Positions 8,288 through 16,335 are shown, counted from the stretch's first letter. The stretch is DNA of 51,381 nt from Actinomycetes bacterium (GCA_023416315.1 JAEZIA010000219.1:1-51381); one strand, 5' to 3'. Notes: generated from the sequence alone by a model not told the origin. Numbers and translations: made by a program.

Positions 8288-9520
8288 GATCAGCGTGAGT
8301 ACAGTTCGCTCGACATCACGTCGCGGCGATTCTGGGCCCAGCCCTTCGACGTCCGCGACCAGACGTTCGCCGCGCTGCGGGCTACCGAGGGTCTCACCTG
8401 GCACGAGCCGTTCGCCTCGATCTTCCCGATGGAGGAGCCGGGATACTGGGCGCTGACCCGCCGTGCCGATATCGCCCACGTCAGCCTGCACCCCGAGCTG
8501 TTCAGCTCGGCGCAAGGCATCGCGTTGGACCCGGTGCCCGCCGACATCCAGCGGATCGCGACGTTCTTTCTGATGATGGATCCGCCGCAGCACACGACGT
8601 ACCGGCGCTTGATCAGTTCGGCGTTCACCCCGCGCAACGTCGCGCAGATCGACGAACAGATCCGCAAGAACGCCGCCACCGTCGTCGACGAGCTGGTCGG
8701 CGCCGGTGAGGTGGACTTCGTCGCCGCCTGCTCGGCGCGGCTGCCGATGATGACGATCTCGGAGATGCTCGGCGTGCCCACCTCCGAGCGTGAGGCGGTG
8801 GCCAAGGCCGCCGAGAAGCTGTTCAGCATGAGCGACGACGAGTACAGCTCGCTGGAGGAACGGGCCGAGGCCACCGTCAACGAGATGTTCCTGCTCGCCG
8901 GCACCGGCATCGAGCTGGCGAAGTTCCGCCGCCGCCATCCCGGCGACGACCTGATGACCAGCATCGTCAACGCCGAGGTGGACGGCCATCGGCTCACCGA
9001 CGAAGAGATCGGCGCCTTCCTGATACTGCTCGCGTCGGCAGGCAACGACACCACCAAGCAGACGACGACGCATGCGATGCTGGCGCTGGCCGCCAACCCC
9101 GATCAGCGCGCCTGGCTGATGGAAGACTTCGACGGCCGGATCGGGCTGGCGGTCGAGGAATTCGTCCGCTGGGCCACGCCGGTGATCCAGTTCGCCCGGA
9201 TCGTCACTGCGGACACCGAGGTGGCCGGCCAACAGCTCAAGGCCGGGGACAAGGTCGGACTGTTCTACTGCTCGGCGAACCGGGACGAAGAGGCCTTCGA
9301 TCATCCGGGTGCGTTCAATCTGCAGCGCTCGCCCAATCCCCACCTGGGCTTCGGCGGCGGCGGTCCGCACTTCTGCCTCGGCAACCAGCTCGCCCGAACC
9401 TCCCTGCGGAACCTGTTCCGCGAGTTGCTGTTCCGGGTCGACGTGGAGTTCGGCGAGCCCGATTATCTGTTGAGTAGTTTCGTACACGGGATCAAGCGGC
9501 TCCCGGCGTTCGTCCGGTGA
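8279..9520 (+). CDS. Cytochrome P450 (first of the two-P450 operon)
   Basis: 413-aa soluble bacterial P450. The I-helix oxygen-activation motif is LLASAGNDTTKQTTTH, the K-helix ExxR is in EEFVRW, and the heme loop is FGGGGPHFCLGNQLAR with Cys366 as thiolate ligand. Overall sequence resembles the CYP125/CYP142-like group of mycobacterial P450s that hydroxylate sterols, fatty acids or terpenoids, but the family number cannot be fixed by eye. The GTG start is assigned from the expected N-terminus. The TGA overlaps the GTG of the adjacent ferredoxin by 4 nt, so the ferredoxin is very likely its redox partner. No ferredoxin reductase is encoded in the operon. Confidence 0.95.
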   Translation: MSGDQREYSSLDITSRRFWAQPFDVRDQTFAALRATEGLTWHEPFASIFPMEEPGYWALTRRADIAHVSLHPELFSSAQGIALDPVPADIQRIATFFLMMDPPQHTTYRRLISSAFTPRNVAQIDEQIRKNAATVVDELVGAGEVDFVAACSARLPMMTISEMLGVPTSEREAVAKAAEKLFSMSDDEYSSLEERAEATVNEMFLLAGTGIELAKFRRRHPGDDLMTSIVNAEVDGHRLTDEEIGAFLILLASAGNDTTKQTTTHAMLALAANPDQRAWLMEDFDGRIGLAVEEFVRWATPVIQFARIVTADTEVAGQQLKAGDKVGLFYCSANRDEEAFDHPGAFNLQRSPNPHLGFGGGGPHFCLGNQLARTSLRNLFRELLFRVDVEFGEPDYLLSSFVHGIKRLPAFVR

Positions 9521-9729
9521 GCGTGGAGCAGGGTATGCGCATCGAAGTGGACCTCGGCAAGTGCACCGGGCACGGAATCTGCGAGACCATCGCCGAGGAC
9601 GTGTTCGAAGTGGACGACGACGGTAGTGTCCGCATCCATGGCGATCGCCGGCCCGAGTCGGACCGGGCGCGGATGCAGCAGGCGGTCATCCAATGCCCGG
9701 CCGCGGCGCTGAGCTTGGTCGAGGACTGA
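9517..9729 (+). CDS. P450-associated [3Fe-4S]-type ferredoxin
   Basis: 70-aa ferredoxin. The ligand pattern is C16-x2-H19-x2-C22 ... C60-P: three cysteines with His in the position where a 4Fe-4S ferredoxin has its second cysteine. This is typical of mycobacterial ferredoxins encoded beside P450 genes, where a non-Cys residue at this site tunes cluster type and potential. The protein is acidic, as expected for docking to a P450. The GTG start overlaps the stop of the preceding P450 by 4 nt, and the next gene begins 3 nt after its stop. Role: electron transfer from a reductase encoded elsewhere to one or both P450s of the operon. Confidence 0.93.
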   Translation: MSVEQGMRIEVDLGKCTGHGICETIAEDVFEVDDDGSVRIHGDRRPESDRARMQQAVIQCPAAALSLVED

Positions 9730-9732
9730 ACG

Positions 9733-10437
9733 GTGAAGAAGTACTACAGCCACACGTTGCTCTACCTGCACGAGACGGTCTCGCTCGGAACCGAGCGCAG
9801 TGAGGCGTTCACCGAGCAGTTCACCACCATCTACCAACCGATGATGGAACAGCTTGGCGCGCGGCTGTTCTCGATCTGGGAGACCACGCCCTACAACGGG
9901 CACTGGCCGCAGGTCACGATCATCTGGGAGATCGATGCGTTCGCCGACTACGCACGGATCGGTCGGGCCCAGGCGCCCGGCGGCAGCCATCGGGCCGCCG
10001 CCTCGGCGTGGTCGGACTACCTCGCCGGTGTCGGTGCGTCGGGCGAGGGCCGGATCATGTACGCCGGGCGCAGCAACCGCACGCTGCACGAACTCAAGGA
10101 CGCCGAATTCGGTGCCGGCCTGGTGATCCAGGAGATCATGCAGACCAAGCCGGGCAAGCAGGACGACTACATCCGCGAACTGGAACGCCTGTACGTGCCA
10201 TGGTCGGAGCGCACCGGCAAGCGCTGGCTCGGCTCGTTCATCACCACCTTCCGCTTCAACGAGGTGATCCACTACTGGGCGCTCGACGGTGACTGGGACT
10301 GCTTCGAGAACCACTACCCGTCGTGGAAGGACAGCCCACCCGCCGAGATCGTTACGTGGATGAGTGTCGCCCCGGCGCTGCGCGACGGGTGGGAAGACTC
10401 GATTCTGCAGGCGCTGCCGCCGTCACCGCTGCGATGA
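9733..10437 (+). CDS. Duplicated dimeric alpha/beta-barrel (NIPSNAP/EthD-like) protein of unknown function
   Basis: 234-aa cytoplasmic protein without signal peptide or membrane segment. It appears to hold two copies of a ferredoxin-like alpha/beta-barrel unit. Half one has FSIWETTPYNGHWPQVTIIW near residue 50; half two has GSFITTFRFNEVIHYWALDG near residue 160. Both follow the pattern of a strand with 'TT', a short turn with Asn, then a strand rich in aromatic residues. Such domains occur as small oxygenases, heme-binding or EthD-type accessory proteins in P450 operons. It sits between a ferredoxin (3 nt before) and a second P450 (4-nt overlap), so it very likely works in the same pathway. 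The specific function is not known to me. Confidence 0.75.
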   Translation: MKKYYSHTLLYLHETVSLGTERSEAFTEQFTTIYQPMMEQLGARLFSIWETTPYNGHWPQVTIIWEIDAFADYARIGRAQAPGGSHRAAASAWSDYLAGVGASGEGRIMYAGRSNRTLHELKDAEFGAGLVIQEIMQTKPGKQDDYIRELERLYVPWSERTGKRWLGSFITTFRFNEVIHYWALDGDWDCFENHYPSWKDSPPAEIVTWMSVAPALRDGWEDSILQALPPSPLR

Positions 10438-11660
10438 TCACTGCGATGCAACACTTCTCATACAGTCCGTTCGACCCGGCGGTGATGGCCGACCCACGGC
10501 CGTACTACCGGACGTTGCGCGACCACCACCCGGTGTACTACGTCGAAGAACTCGACACGTTCGCGCTGTCCCGGTTCGCCGATGTGTGGGACGTGCTCGC
10601 GATCAACGACGGCACCTTCGTCGCCTCCGAGGGAACCCTGCCCGCCGCGGCGGTGCTGGCCAACCGCAACGACGGGCCGGTCGCCGACCCGCCCCTGCAC
10701 CCGTTGCCCTTCCATGCCAACTTCGACGCGCCGCTCTACGACGACATCCGCCGTTGCACCGCAAGCCAGTTCCGGCCCAAATCGGTGGCGGCCTGGCAGG
10801 ACCGCATCCGCGAACTGGCCAACGAGCGCCTCGACGAACTGCTGCCGCGCGGCAGCTTCGACCTCACCCAGGACTATGGCGGGATCGTCGCCGCCTCGGT
10901 GGTATGCGAACTGGTGGGCCTGCCAACGGAATTGGCTGGTGATGTGTTGGCAACCGTCAACGCGGGGAGCCTGGCGGAGCCCGGCAGCGGCGTCGAGGTG
11001 GCCAATGCCCGGCCCGGCTACCTGGAGTACCTGATCCCGGTGGTGCAGCAGGTTCGGGCAGGCACGTTCGGTCGCCCGCTGCCCATCGTCGACAAGCTGC
11101 TGGAGTATCGGCTCCCGGACGGGTCGGCACTGTCCGACAGCGAGGTGGCCGTCCAGATGCTCGGCGTGTTCATCGGCGGCACCGAGACGGTGCCGAAGAT
11201 CGTCGCGCACGGGTTATGGGAGCTGTCGCGTCATCCCGACCAATTGGCGGCGGTGCGCGACGATCCCGCAGCCAACGTGCCGGTGGCGCGCGAAGAGATC
11301 ATCCGCTATTGCGCCCCGGCCCAATGGTTCGCCCGAACCGTGCGCCGGCCGTTCACCATCCACGACACCACTTTTCTGCCGGGGCAGCGGATCATCACCC
11401 TCCTGGCCTCGGCCAACCGTGACGAGCGGGAGTTCGACGAGCCCGAGGCGTTCCGCTGGAATCGGCCTGTTCCGCGGTCGCTGGCATTCGGCCGGGGGCA
11501 GCATTTCTGCCTGGGCTACCACATGGCCCGGCTGGAGATCGCGGTGTTGCTGCAGGAATGGTTGCGCCGCGTCCCCGACTACCGCATCGACGAAACCGGT
11601 GCGCTGCGGCCGCCCTCGAGCTTCCAATGGGGCTGGAACAGCATCCCGGTTCAGGTGTAA
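10434..11660 (+). CDS. Cytochrome P450 (second of the two-P450 operon)
   Basis: 408-aa P450. ExxR is in REEIIRYCAPAQW, and the heme loop is FGRGQHFCLGYHMAR with Cys359 as ligand. The I-helix reads LGVFIGGTETVPKIV, so the usual A/G-G-x-D/E-T is present as GGTET, with Glu rather than Asp as the acid. It is clearly different in sequence from the first P450, so this is not a tandem duplication. I chose the ATG that overlaps the upstream stop as ATGA; the frame is open back to 10323, but that extension is the coding sequence of the previous gene in another frame. Substrate unknown; a two-step oxidation of one substrate by both P450s is an inference. Confidence 0.93.
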   Translation: MITAMQHFSYSPFDPAVMADPRPYYRTLRDHHPVYYVEELDTFALSRFADVWDVLAINDGTFVASEGTLPAAAVLANRNDGPVADPPLHPLPFHANFDAPLYDDIRRCTASQFRPKSVAAWQDRIRELANERLDELLPRGSFDLTQDYGGIVAASVVCELVGLPTELAGDVLATVNAGSLAEPGSGVEVANARPGYLEYLIPVVQQVRAGTFGRPLPIVDKLLEYRLPDGSALSDSEVAVQMLGVFIGGTETVPKIVAHGLWELSRHPDQLAAVRDDPAANVPVAREEIIRYCAPAQWFARTVRRPFTIHDTTFLPGQRIITLLASANRDEREFDEPEAFRWNRPVPRSLAFGRGQHFCLGYHMARLEIAVLLQEWLRRVPDYRIDETGALRPPSSFQWGWNSIPVQV

Positions 11661-11717
11661 TCGACTGCCTACTCAGCTGTTCGGCTCTCAGTCTCGGGCC
11701 TAAACGGCTTGATTTAC

Positions 11718-11740
11718 CTCAGCGCGTCGTGTTCGCTGAG
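11718..11740. terminator. Hairpin after the P450 operon / before TetR
   Basis: CTCAGCG-(9 nt)-CGCTGAG has perfect 7-bp arms and lies between the P450 stop and the chosen TetR GTG. It has no T-tract. It could end the P450 transcript or be a binding site in front of the TetR gene; sequence alone does not decide. Confidence 0.35.
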
Positions 11741-11744
11741 ACCG

Positions 11745-12458
11745 GTGAGCCCAAGCGATGGCCAGCGATCCGATCGGTCGTCACTCACGCGTGACGCGCT
11801 TCTGGTGGCCGCAGAGCGGCTCTTCGCCGAGAACGGCCTTTATGCGGTGTCGAACCGGCAGATCAGCGAGGCCGCCGGACAGGGCAACAATGCCGCAGCC
11901 TGCTATCACTTCGGTTCCCGGGCCGACCTGTTGCGCGCGATCGAGTCTCGGCACCATGTCGCGATCGATGGGATCCGCCGCCGCATGCTCGCCGAGATGC
12001 CGGTGGACCCGCAATTACGGGATTGGATCGGCATCGTCGTCTATCCGTTGACGGAGCATCTCCAAACACTGGGAACAACAACGACGTACGCGCGGTTCGC
12101 GGCCCAAGTGATGGCCGATCCGGCCTGCCGTGAGGTGGTGGGCTCCGATGCGATGACGTCGGAACTCATGCGCAAAACGGTTCGGGGCATCAACCGGTGT
12201 CTCCCCACTCGCCCGAAGCGGGTGCGGGTCATCCGCTGGACGATGGCGCGAAATCTGTTGATGCACACCCTCGCCGAGATCGAAGGTGAGCGCGCGAACG
12301 GGCGTTCGTCGGCCGGCGCGAACTGGCCCATCGTTGGCGAGGAGATGGTCAACGCGCTGGTGGGCTTGTGGACTGCGCCGGACGATCCTTGCGGCGGTGC
12401 CCAGGTCAGGGTTTCCTACGCCCGGAATGACTCAGCCGCCACTCTGGCGGGAAGTTGA
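11745..12458 (+). CDS. TetR-family transcriptional regulator
   Basis: 237-aa regulator with an N-terminal HTH: LTRDALLVAAERLFAENGLY, then QISEAAGQGNNAAACYHFGSRADLLRAI. The variant recognition region with NNAAACYHFG is seen in a TetR subgroup often linked to fatty-acid or xenobiotic genes. The start is uncertain: a TTG at 11709 also reads in frame, and I prefer the GTG at 11745, which leaves a normal 13-residue leader. The gene overlaps the convergent crotonase gene by 53 nt, unusually long for two real genes, so the C-terminal ~18 residues are read antisense to the crotonase C-terminus. It may control the upstream P450 operon, or the crotonase through the palindrome at 13468. Confidence 0.8.
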   Translation: MSPSDGQRSDRSSLTRDALLVAAERLFAENGLYAVSNRQISEAAGQGNNAAACYHFGSRADLLRAIESRHHVAIDGIRRRMLAEMPVDPQLRDWIGIVVYPLTEHLQTLGTTTTYARFAAQVMADPACREVVGSDAMTSELMRKTVRGINRCLPTRPKRVRVIRWTMARNLLMHTLAEIEGERANGRSSAGANWPIVGEEMVNALVGLWTAPDDPCGGAQVRVSYARNDSAATLAGS

Positions 12459-13374
12459 GGTCATTGTCCTTGACCACGTTGTTGAGGCCCTTTTCGAAGG
12501 TGCCCTCGGTCAGGTCCGGGTAGTTGTCCCGGTCGTTGGTCATCATCGGCAGCATGCCTTCGACCACACCGGTGAGCAGACTGCCGAAGTACTCGCCCTT
12601 GTGCTGCTTGTAGAGCTCGAGGAACGTCTTCTGCACAACGACGGTGTCGGTCGGCCGCGATTTCGAGCACGCCATCGCGTACTTGAGCGTCTCCGCTTCC
12701 AACTGTTCGCGAGGCACCACACTGTTGATGAAGCCGCAGTCGTACATCTCCGCAGCGGTGAATGGCCGCCCGGTGAAGAGCATCTCGGAAAACTTTCGCA
12801 GGCCCATGGTTTCGGCCCACCACCACAGTCGGGGCCCCCAGCCGACGTAGCGGAAGGCCGGGTGGCCGAACAGGGCGTCGTCGGAGGACACCACTAAATC
12901 GGCGTCACCAGCTTGGTAGAAGTGCCAGCCGTAACAGTAACCCTTCGCCTCGACGATGGTGACCTTCTTGCACTCCTGCAACGGTCGGTTGCCGGCCCGC
13001 GCCTTCGCGTAGTGATCGGTGAGGGTGTAAAGATAGCGGTAGGAATCCCCTGGCGGGTATTTCACATCGTCGTCGTTTATCGAAAGTTCGTGCAGCAGCG
13101 GAGTTCCCGGGTTCTCCAGCATCTCGCGCTGCTCCGGTAGATCGCCGCCGCTACCGAAGTCGTTGCCTTCACCGCGGATCACCACGACCTTCACGTCGTC
13201 GTCGACATTGCACTTATGGATCATGTCGGCGAAGTTCTGCCGCATCCCCATTGTGGTCGAGTTCAGTTCGGTGGGCCGGTCAAATGTGATGTAAGCGATC
13301 CGATTAGCGAGATCCTTCTCGAACCTGATGAACGGCTCGGCCTCACGCTTCATCTGCTCGTAATCGTGATCCAT
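12406..13374 (-). CDS. Atypical crotonase-superfamily protein
   Basis: 322 aa, longer than the usual ~260-aa enoyl-CoA hydratase. The fold is recognisable: AYITFDRPTELNSTTMGMRQNF, VVIRGEGNDFGSGGDL (first oxyanion loop), VTIVEAKGYCYGWHFYQAGD where the family normally has G-x-A-x-G-G-G, and ALFGHPAFRYVGWGPR. The replacement of the second oxyanion loop by GYCYGWHF and the lack of a clear catalytic Glu pair suggest a reaction other than simple hydration. It probably still acts on a CoA thioester. The start MDHDYEQMK is chosen because a -10/-35 pair lies just upstream and GGGAG is 9 nt before the ATG. It is transcribed on its own, 127 bp downstream of the molybdopterin gene. Confidence 0.82.
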   Translation of the reverse strand: MDHDYEQMKREAEPFIRFEKDLANRIAYITFDRPTELNSTTMGMRQNFADMIHKCNVDDDVKVVVIRGEGNDFGSGGDLPEQREMLENPGTPLLHELSINDDDVKYPPGDSYRYLYTLTDHYAKARAGNRPLQECKKVTIVEAKGYCYGWHFYQAGDADLVVSSDDALFGHPAFRYVGWGPRLWWWAETMGLRKFSEMLFTGRPFTAAEMYDCGFINSVVPREQLEAETLKYAMACSKSRPTDTVVVQKTFLELYKQHKGEYFGSLLTGVVEGMLPMMTNDRDNYPDLTEGTFEKGLNNVVKDNDLNFPPEWRLSHSGRRKP

Positions 13375-13437
13375 GGTGTAGCGCTCCCGTCGTGCACGCG
13401 AGGATGCTGCCACAGTGACTGGCAGCGTTACGCCTGC

Positions 13438-13467
13438 AACATAACGGGATTCGCGCGGGGACCGCAA
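13438..13467 (-). promoter_or_regulatory. SigA-type promoter of the crotonase gene
   Basis: On the minus strand TTGCGG (13462-13467) is followed by an 18-nt spacer and TATGTT (13438-13443). This is one of the best promoter-like sequences in the window. The predicted start, near 13430, gives a ~55 nt leader before the ATG at 13374. The perfect palindrome at 13468-13483 abuts the -35, so a bound repressor would block RNA polymerase. Confidence 0.5.
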
Positions 13468-13483
13468 TAAATCGCACGATTTA
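13468..13483. promoter_or_regulatory. Perfect palindromic operator for the crotonase promoter
   Basis: TAAATCG-CA-CGATTTA is a perfect 16-bp inverted repeat, AT-rich in a very GC-rich context, immediately upstream of the crotonase -35 element. It has the size and symmetry of a TetR operator. Candidate binders are the TetR at 11745-12458 or the one at 15766-16332; the latter has its own, different palindrome, which favours the former. Confidence 0.6.
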
Positions 13484-13501
13484 CTTGGTGACTGGCCCGG
13501 C

Positions 13502-15751
13502 TCACCCGGCTACGGGCACCGCCGACGGAACCGCCTCGATACGTGCCGGGACGTGCTTGTGCCAGGGCGTCCCGGCATACGGGTCGCGCCAATCGGTGGA
13601 GGTCAGCGCGTTGGGTGCGACACCGGGAACGCGGGTTTGGCCGTCGGCATCGACATAATCAAGACCGAGACCGTTCGGCAGCGCGGCATGCCCGGGCAGC
13701 ATCGTCTCGCTGATCTCGACCGACGCCTCGGCACTGCCCGCCGCGGTGGTGATGCGGGCGCGGCCACCGTCGATGAGGCCGAGCGCTGCGGCGTCTTCGA
13801 CGCTGACACGCAGCGCACCATCGGCGTCGCGCTTGCGCCACGACGGATCACGGAAGATGTCGTTGGCGGTGAAGGCGCGGCGTTCACCTGCGGACAGCAC
13901 GATCGGGAACTCCGGGCTGGTGAGCTCGGGCCGGTTCTCGGCCAGTGCGCGGATATCGTCGAGCATCTCGGGGATGACCAGCGCGATCTTGCGGTCGGGG
14001 TGGCTGATCAGGGCCCAGTCGTCGGCGTATTCGTGCACGCTGAACGTCACTCCGGACTTGCCGGCCAGGATCGCGTCGAATAGCGCGTTGCCATCGGCGT
14101 GCCCGGCCCTGTGCACCGCCTCGGGATAGGTGCCCGCGGCCTTCTGCGCCAATCCCCAGAGGGCCGCCGCACCGGCCAGCCCGTCGGGCAGCGTCGGGCC
14201 AAGCGTCTCGTAGAGCACGAAGGGCAGTACCTTGCCGAGTGCCGGATTGCCGGCCAGTTCGGTGAAGAAAGCCTGGGTGTAGGCGTCGCGGCCCTGCTTG
14301 GCGGCTTCACGCAGTGGGCGCAGGTCGTCGTCGCTGACCACACCCAGCGCGCGCACGAGCCGGGCCCAGATCTCGGGCTCGGGCAGCGTGCCCGGTGTCG
14401 GCTCGAACAGCGGGTGGCGCAGGTGGAATTCGTTATGCGGGAATTCGAAATTGAAGAAAGTGGCTTCCGGCTTCTCGAACTGGCTGGCGGCGGGCAGCAC
14501 GTAGTGCGCCAGCCGCGCGGTCTCCGTCATCGCGACGTCGACAACCACCAGCAACTCCAGCGACTCGAACGCGGCGCGGCAGGCCTGTGAGTCGGCGACC
14601 GAATGCGCGGGGTTGGCGCTCTCGACGATCATCGCCCGGAACCGGTCGGGATGATCGGTCAGGATTTCCTGCGGTACCACGTTCGACGGCACCAGCCCGG
14701 CGATAATCGGGGCGCCCGTCACCGGGGAGCGCCCGACGCCGCTGAGACTGAACAGCGGCGCGAACGACGAATGAAGGTGCTGCCCACCCGGTTTGGCGAA
14801 GCTGCCGGTCAAGATCCAGAGCATCTTGTTGAGGTACGAGCACAGAGTGCTGTTGGGCGCCTGCTGAACGCCGAGATCTTCGAACACCGCGACGGAATCG
14901 GCTGCGGCGATGCGGCGGGCGGCGGCCCGCAGAAGTTCCTCGTCGACGCCGCTGCGCTGCGCGTACTCGCCGACCGGGATCGTCGCCAGTACCGCGCGGA
15001 CCTCGTCGGCGCCGTTCACGTGCTCGGCGAGAAAGGCTTCGTCACAGAGGTTTTCCTGCACCAAGACCCCGGCCAGCGCCGCCAGGCACCAGGCGTCGGT
15101 GCCGGGCCGCACCCGCAGGTGGAAGTCTGCCATCTTGGCGGTGTCGGTGACCACCGGGTCGATCACCACCATCGATCGCGCCGGATCCTTGGCGATCTCG
15201 TTGAGCACGGTGCGGGCCCGCGGGAAGCTCTGCGACATCCACGGGTTCTTGCCGACGAACACCGCGACCTCGGCGCGTTCGAACTCGCCGCGGGTGTGTC
15301 CGCCGTACATCTGCATGTCCACCCAGTTCTCACCGGTCTTCTCCTGCGCCAGCGCATTCGACCGATAGCGCGAACCGAGGAGCTTGAGGAACGCGCCGCT
15401 GTAGGCGCCGCCCAGGTGATTGCCCTGGCCACCACCGCCGTAGTAGAAGATCTTCTCGCCGCCGTAGGTGTCGGCGATGCGCCGGAACCCCGCCGCCACC
15501 TCGGTGATCGCGGTGTCCCAATCAATCTCTTCATAGCTGCCGTCGGGTCTGCGGCGCATCGGGGAGGTCAGCCGCGCCCGATGGTTCTGATAGTGGTCGA
15601 GGCGCAGCGCCTTGTTGCAGGTGTAACCCTGCGAAGCGGGATTGCCCTTATCGCCGCGGATGCGGGCCAGCGTGCGACCCTCGGTTTGCACCACGATGCC
15701 GCAGTTGCATTCGCAGAGGATGCAGGCGGTGGGCTTCCAATCAGCGGACAT
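13502..15751 (-). CDS. Molybdopterin-dependent oxidoreductase with N-terminal 4Fe-4S cluster
   Basis: 749-aa DMSO-reductase-superfamily enzyme. Near the N-terminus C10-x2-C13-x3-C17 and, 28 residues on, C45 (GYTCNKA) bind a 4Fe-4S cluster. The molybdopterin domain follows (FYYGGGGQGNHLGGAYSG, VFVGKNPWMSQSFPRA, VVIDPVVTDTAKMADFHLRVRPGTDAW). The C-terminal dinucleotide-binding beta-barrel holds VLSAGERRAFTANDIFR and LPNGLGLDYVD. No Tat signal is present, so it should be cytoplasmic. It resembles formate-dehydrogenase/nitrate-reductase-like mycobacterial proteins that lack obvious partner subunits; electron partner and substrate are unknown. A TetR gene lies 14 bp upstream on the same strand. 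Confidence 0.88.
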   Translation of the reverse strand: MSADWKPTACILCECNCGIVVQTEGRTLARIRGDKGNPASQGYTCNKALRLDHYQNHRARLTSPMRRRPDGSYEEIDWDTAITEVAAGFRRIADTYGGEKIFYYGGGGQGNHLGGAYSGAFLKLLGSRYRSNALAQEKTGENWVDMQMYGGHTRGEFERAEVAVFVGKNPWMSQSFPRARTVLNEIAKDPARSMVVIDPVVTDTAKMADFHLRVRPGTDAWCLAALAGVLVQENLCDEAFLAEHVNGADEVRAVLATIPVGEYAQRSGVDEELLRAAARRIAAADSVAVFEDLGVQQAPNSTLCSYLNKMLWILTGSFAKPGGQHLHSSFAPLFSLSGVGRSPVTGAPIIAGLVPSNVVPQEILTDHPDRFRAMIVESANPAHSVADSQACRAAFESLELLVVVDVAMTETARLAHYVLPAASQFEKPEATFFNFEFPHNEFHLRHPLFEPTPGTLPEPEIWARLVRALGVVSDDDLRPLREAAKQGRDAYTQAFFTELAGNPALGKVLPFVLYETLGPTLPDGLAGAAALWGLAQKAAGTYPEAVHRAGHADGNALFDAILAGKSGVTFSVHEYADDWALISHPDRKIALVIPEMLDDIRALAENRPELTSPEFPIVLSAGERRAFTANDIFRDPSWRKRDADGALRVSVEDAAALGLIDGGRARITTAAGSAEASVEISETMLPGHAALPNGLGLDYVDADGQTRVPGVAPNALTSTDWRDPYAGTPWHKHVPARIEAVPSAVPVAG

Positions 15752-15765
15752 CGGGACTTCCTCTC

Positions 15766-16332
15766 CTAGGCGGCCAACTCGGCGTCGAGCAGGGCACGGA
15801 GTTGCCGGTGGATGACGTCGAGCGGTTTGGTGTCGCGCGCGGCGCGGGCGAGCACGAGGGCGCCTTCGAAGGCCGCGGTCGTCGTGACCGCCATCTCCTC
15901 TGCGCGGTCCTTCGCGACCCCGTCGGCGATGAGGCGGGTCGCGATCAGGTCGTTCCAGCGGGTGAACGCCTCAGCGGCCCGGTCGATCGCCGGGTTGGCG
16001 TTGTCCGGGGTGCCGGACTCGACGGCGACGGCCAGCACCGGGCAGCCGGCGCGAAAGTCGGTGTCCACCAGGGTCTTGCGATAGAAGCGGGCCAGGTCGT
16101 CGAGCAGCTGCGTGCCGCTTGAGGCCGTGGTCAGTTTGTTGGCGACGAAGTCGGCTGCGTAATCAACTGCCTCACTGATCAATTGGGTGCGGCCGCCGGG
16201 GAAGTAGTGGTAGGCCGAGCCGCGAGGTGCGCCACTGTGCGCCAGCACGTCAGCGATCGCGGTTGATTGCGCGCCGCGCTCGCGGATCAACAGAGCGGCG
16301 GAAGCGACCATCCGTTCGCGGGGGCTCGTCAT
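15766..16332 (-). CDS. TetR-family transcriptional regulator
   Basis: 188-aa repressor. The HTH begins at once (RERMVASAALLIRERGAQST, then VLAHSGAPRGSAYHYFPGGRTQLI). The C-terminal domain resembles the YxaF/LmrA-type TetR_C group (RAGCPVLAVAVESG). An ATG six codons upstream (16350) is also in frame, but it lies inside the perfect palindrome at 16336-16355, so I prefer the ATG at 16332. The palindrome is then 3 nt from the start codon, as in a strongly autoregulated, possibly leaderless gene. The molybdopterin oxidoreductase follows after 14 bp and the thioesterase-like gene is divergent; both are likely targets. Confidence 0.88.
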   Translation of the reverse strand: MTSPRERMVASAALLIRERGAQSTAIADVLAHSGAPRGSAYHYFPGGRTQLISEAVDYAADFVANKLTTASSGTQLLDDLARFYRKTLVDTDFRAGCPVLAVAVESGTPDNANPAIDRAAEAFTRWNDLIATRLIADGVAKDRAEEMAVTTTAAFEGALVLARAARDTKPLDVIHRQLRALLDAELAA

Positions 16333-16335
16333 GGG

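Noticed and set aside
13021..13380. N-terminal extension of the crotonase to 13467
   Set aside because: The extension is basic, lacks family similarity, and would run over a good promoter (-10 at 13438-13443).
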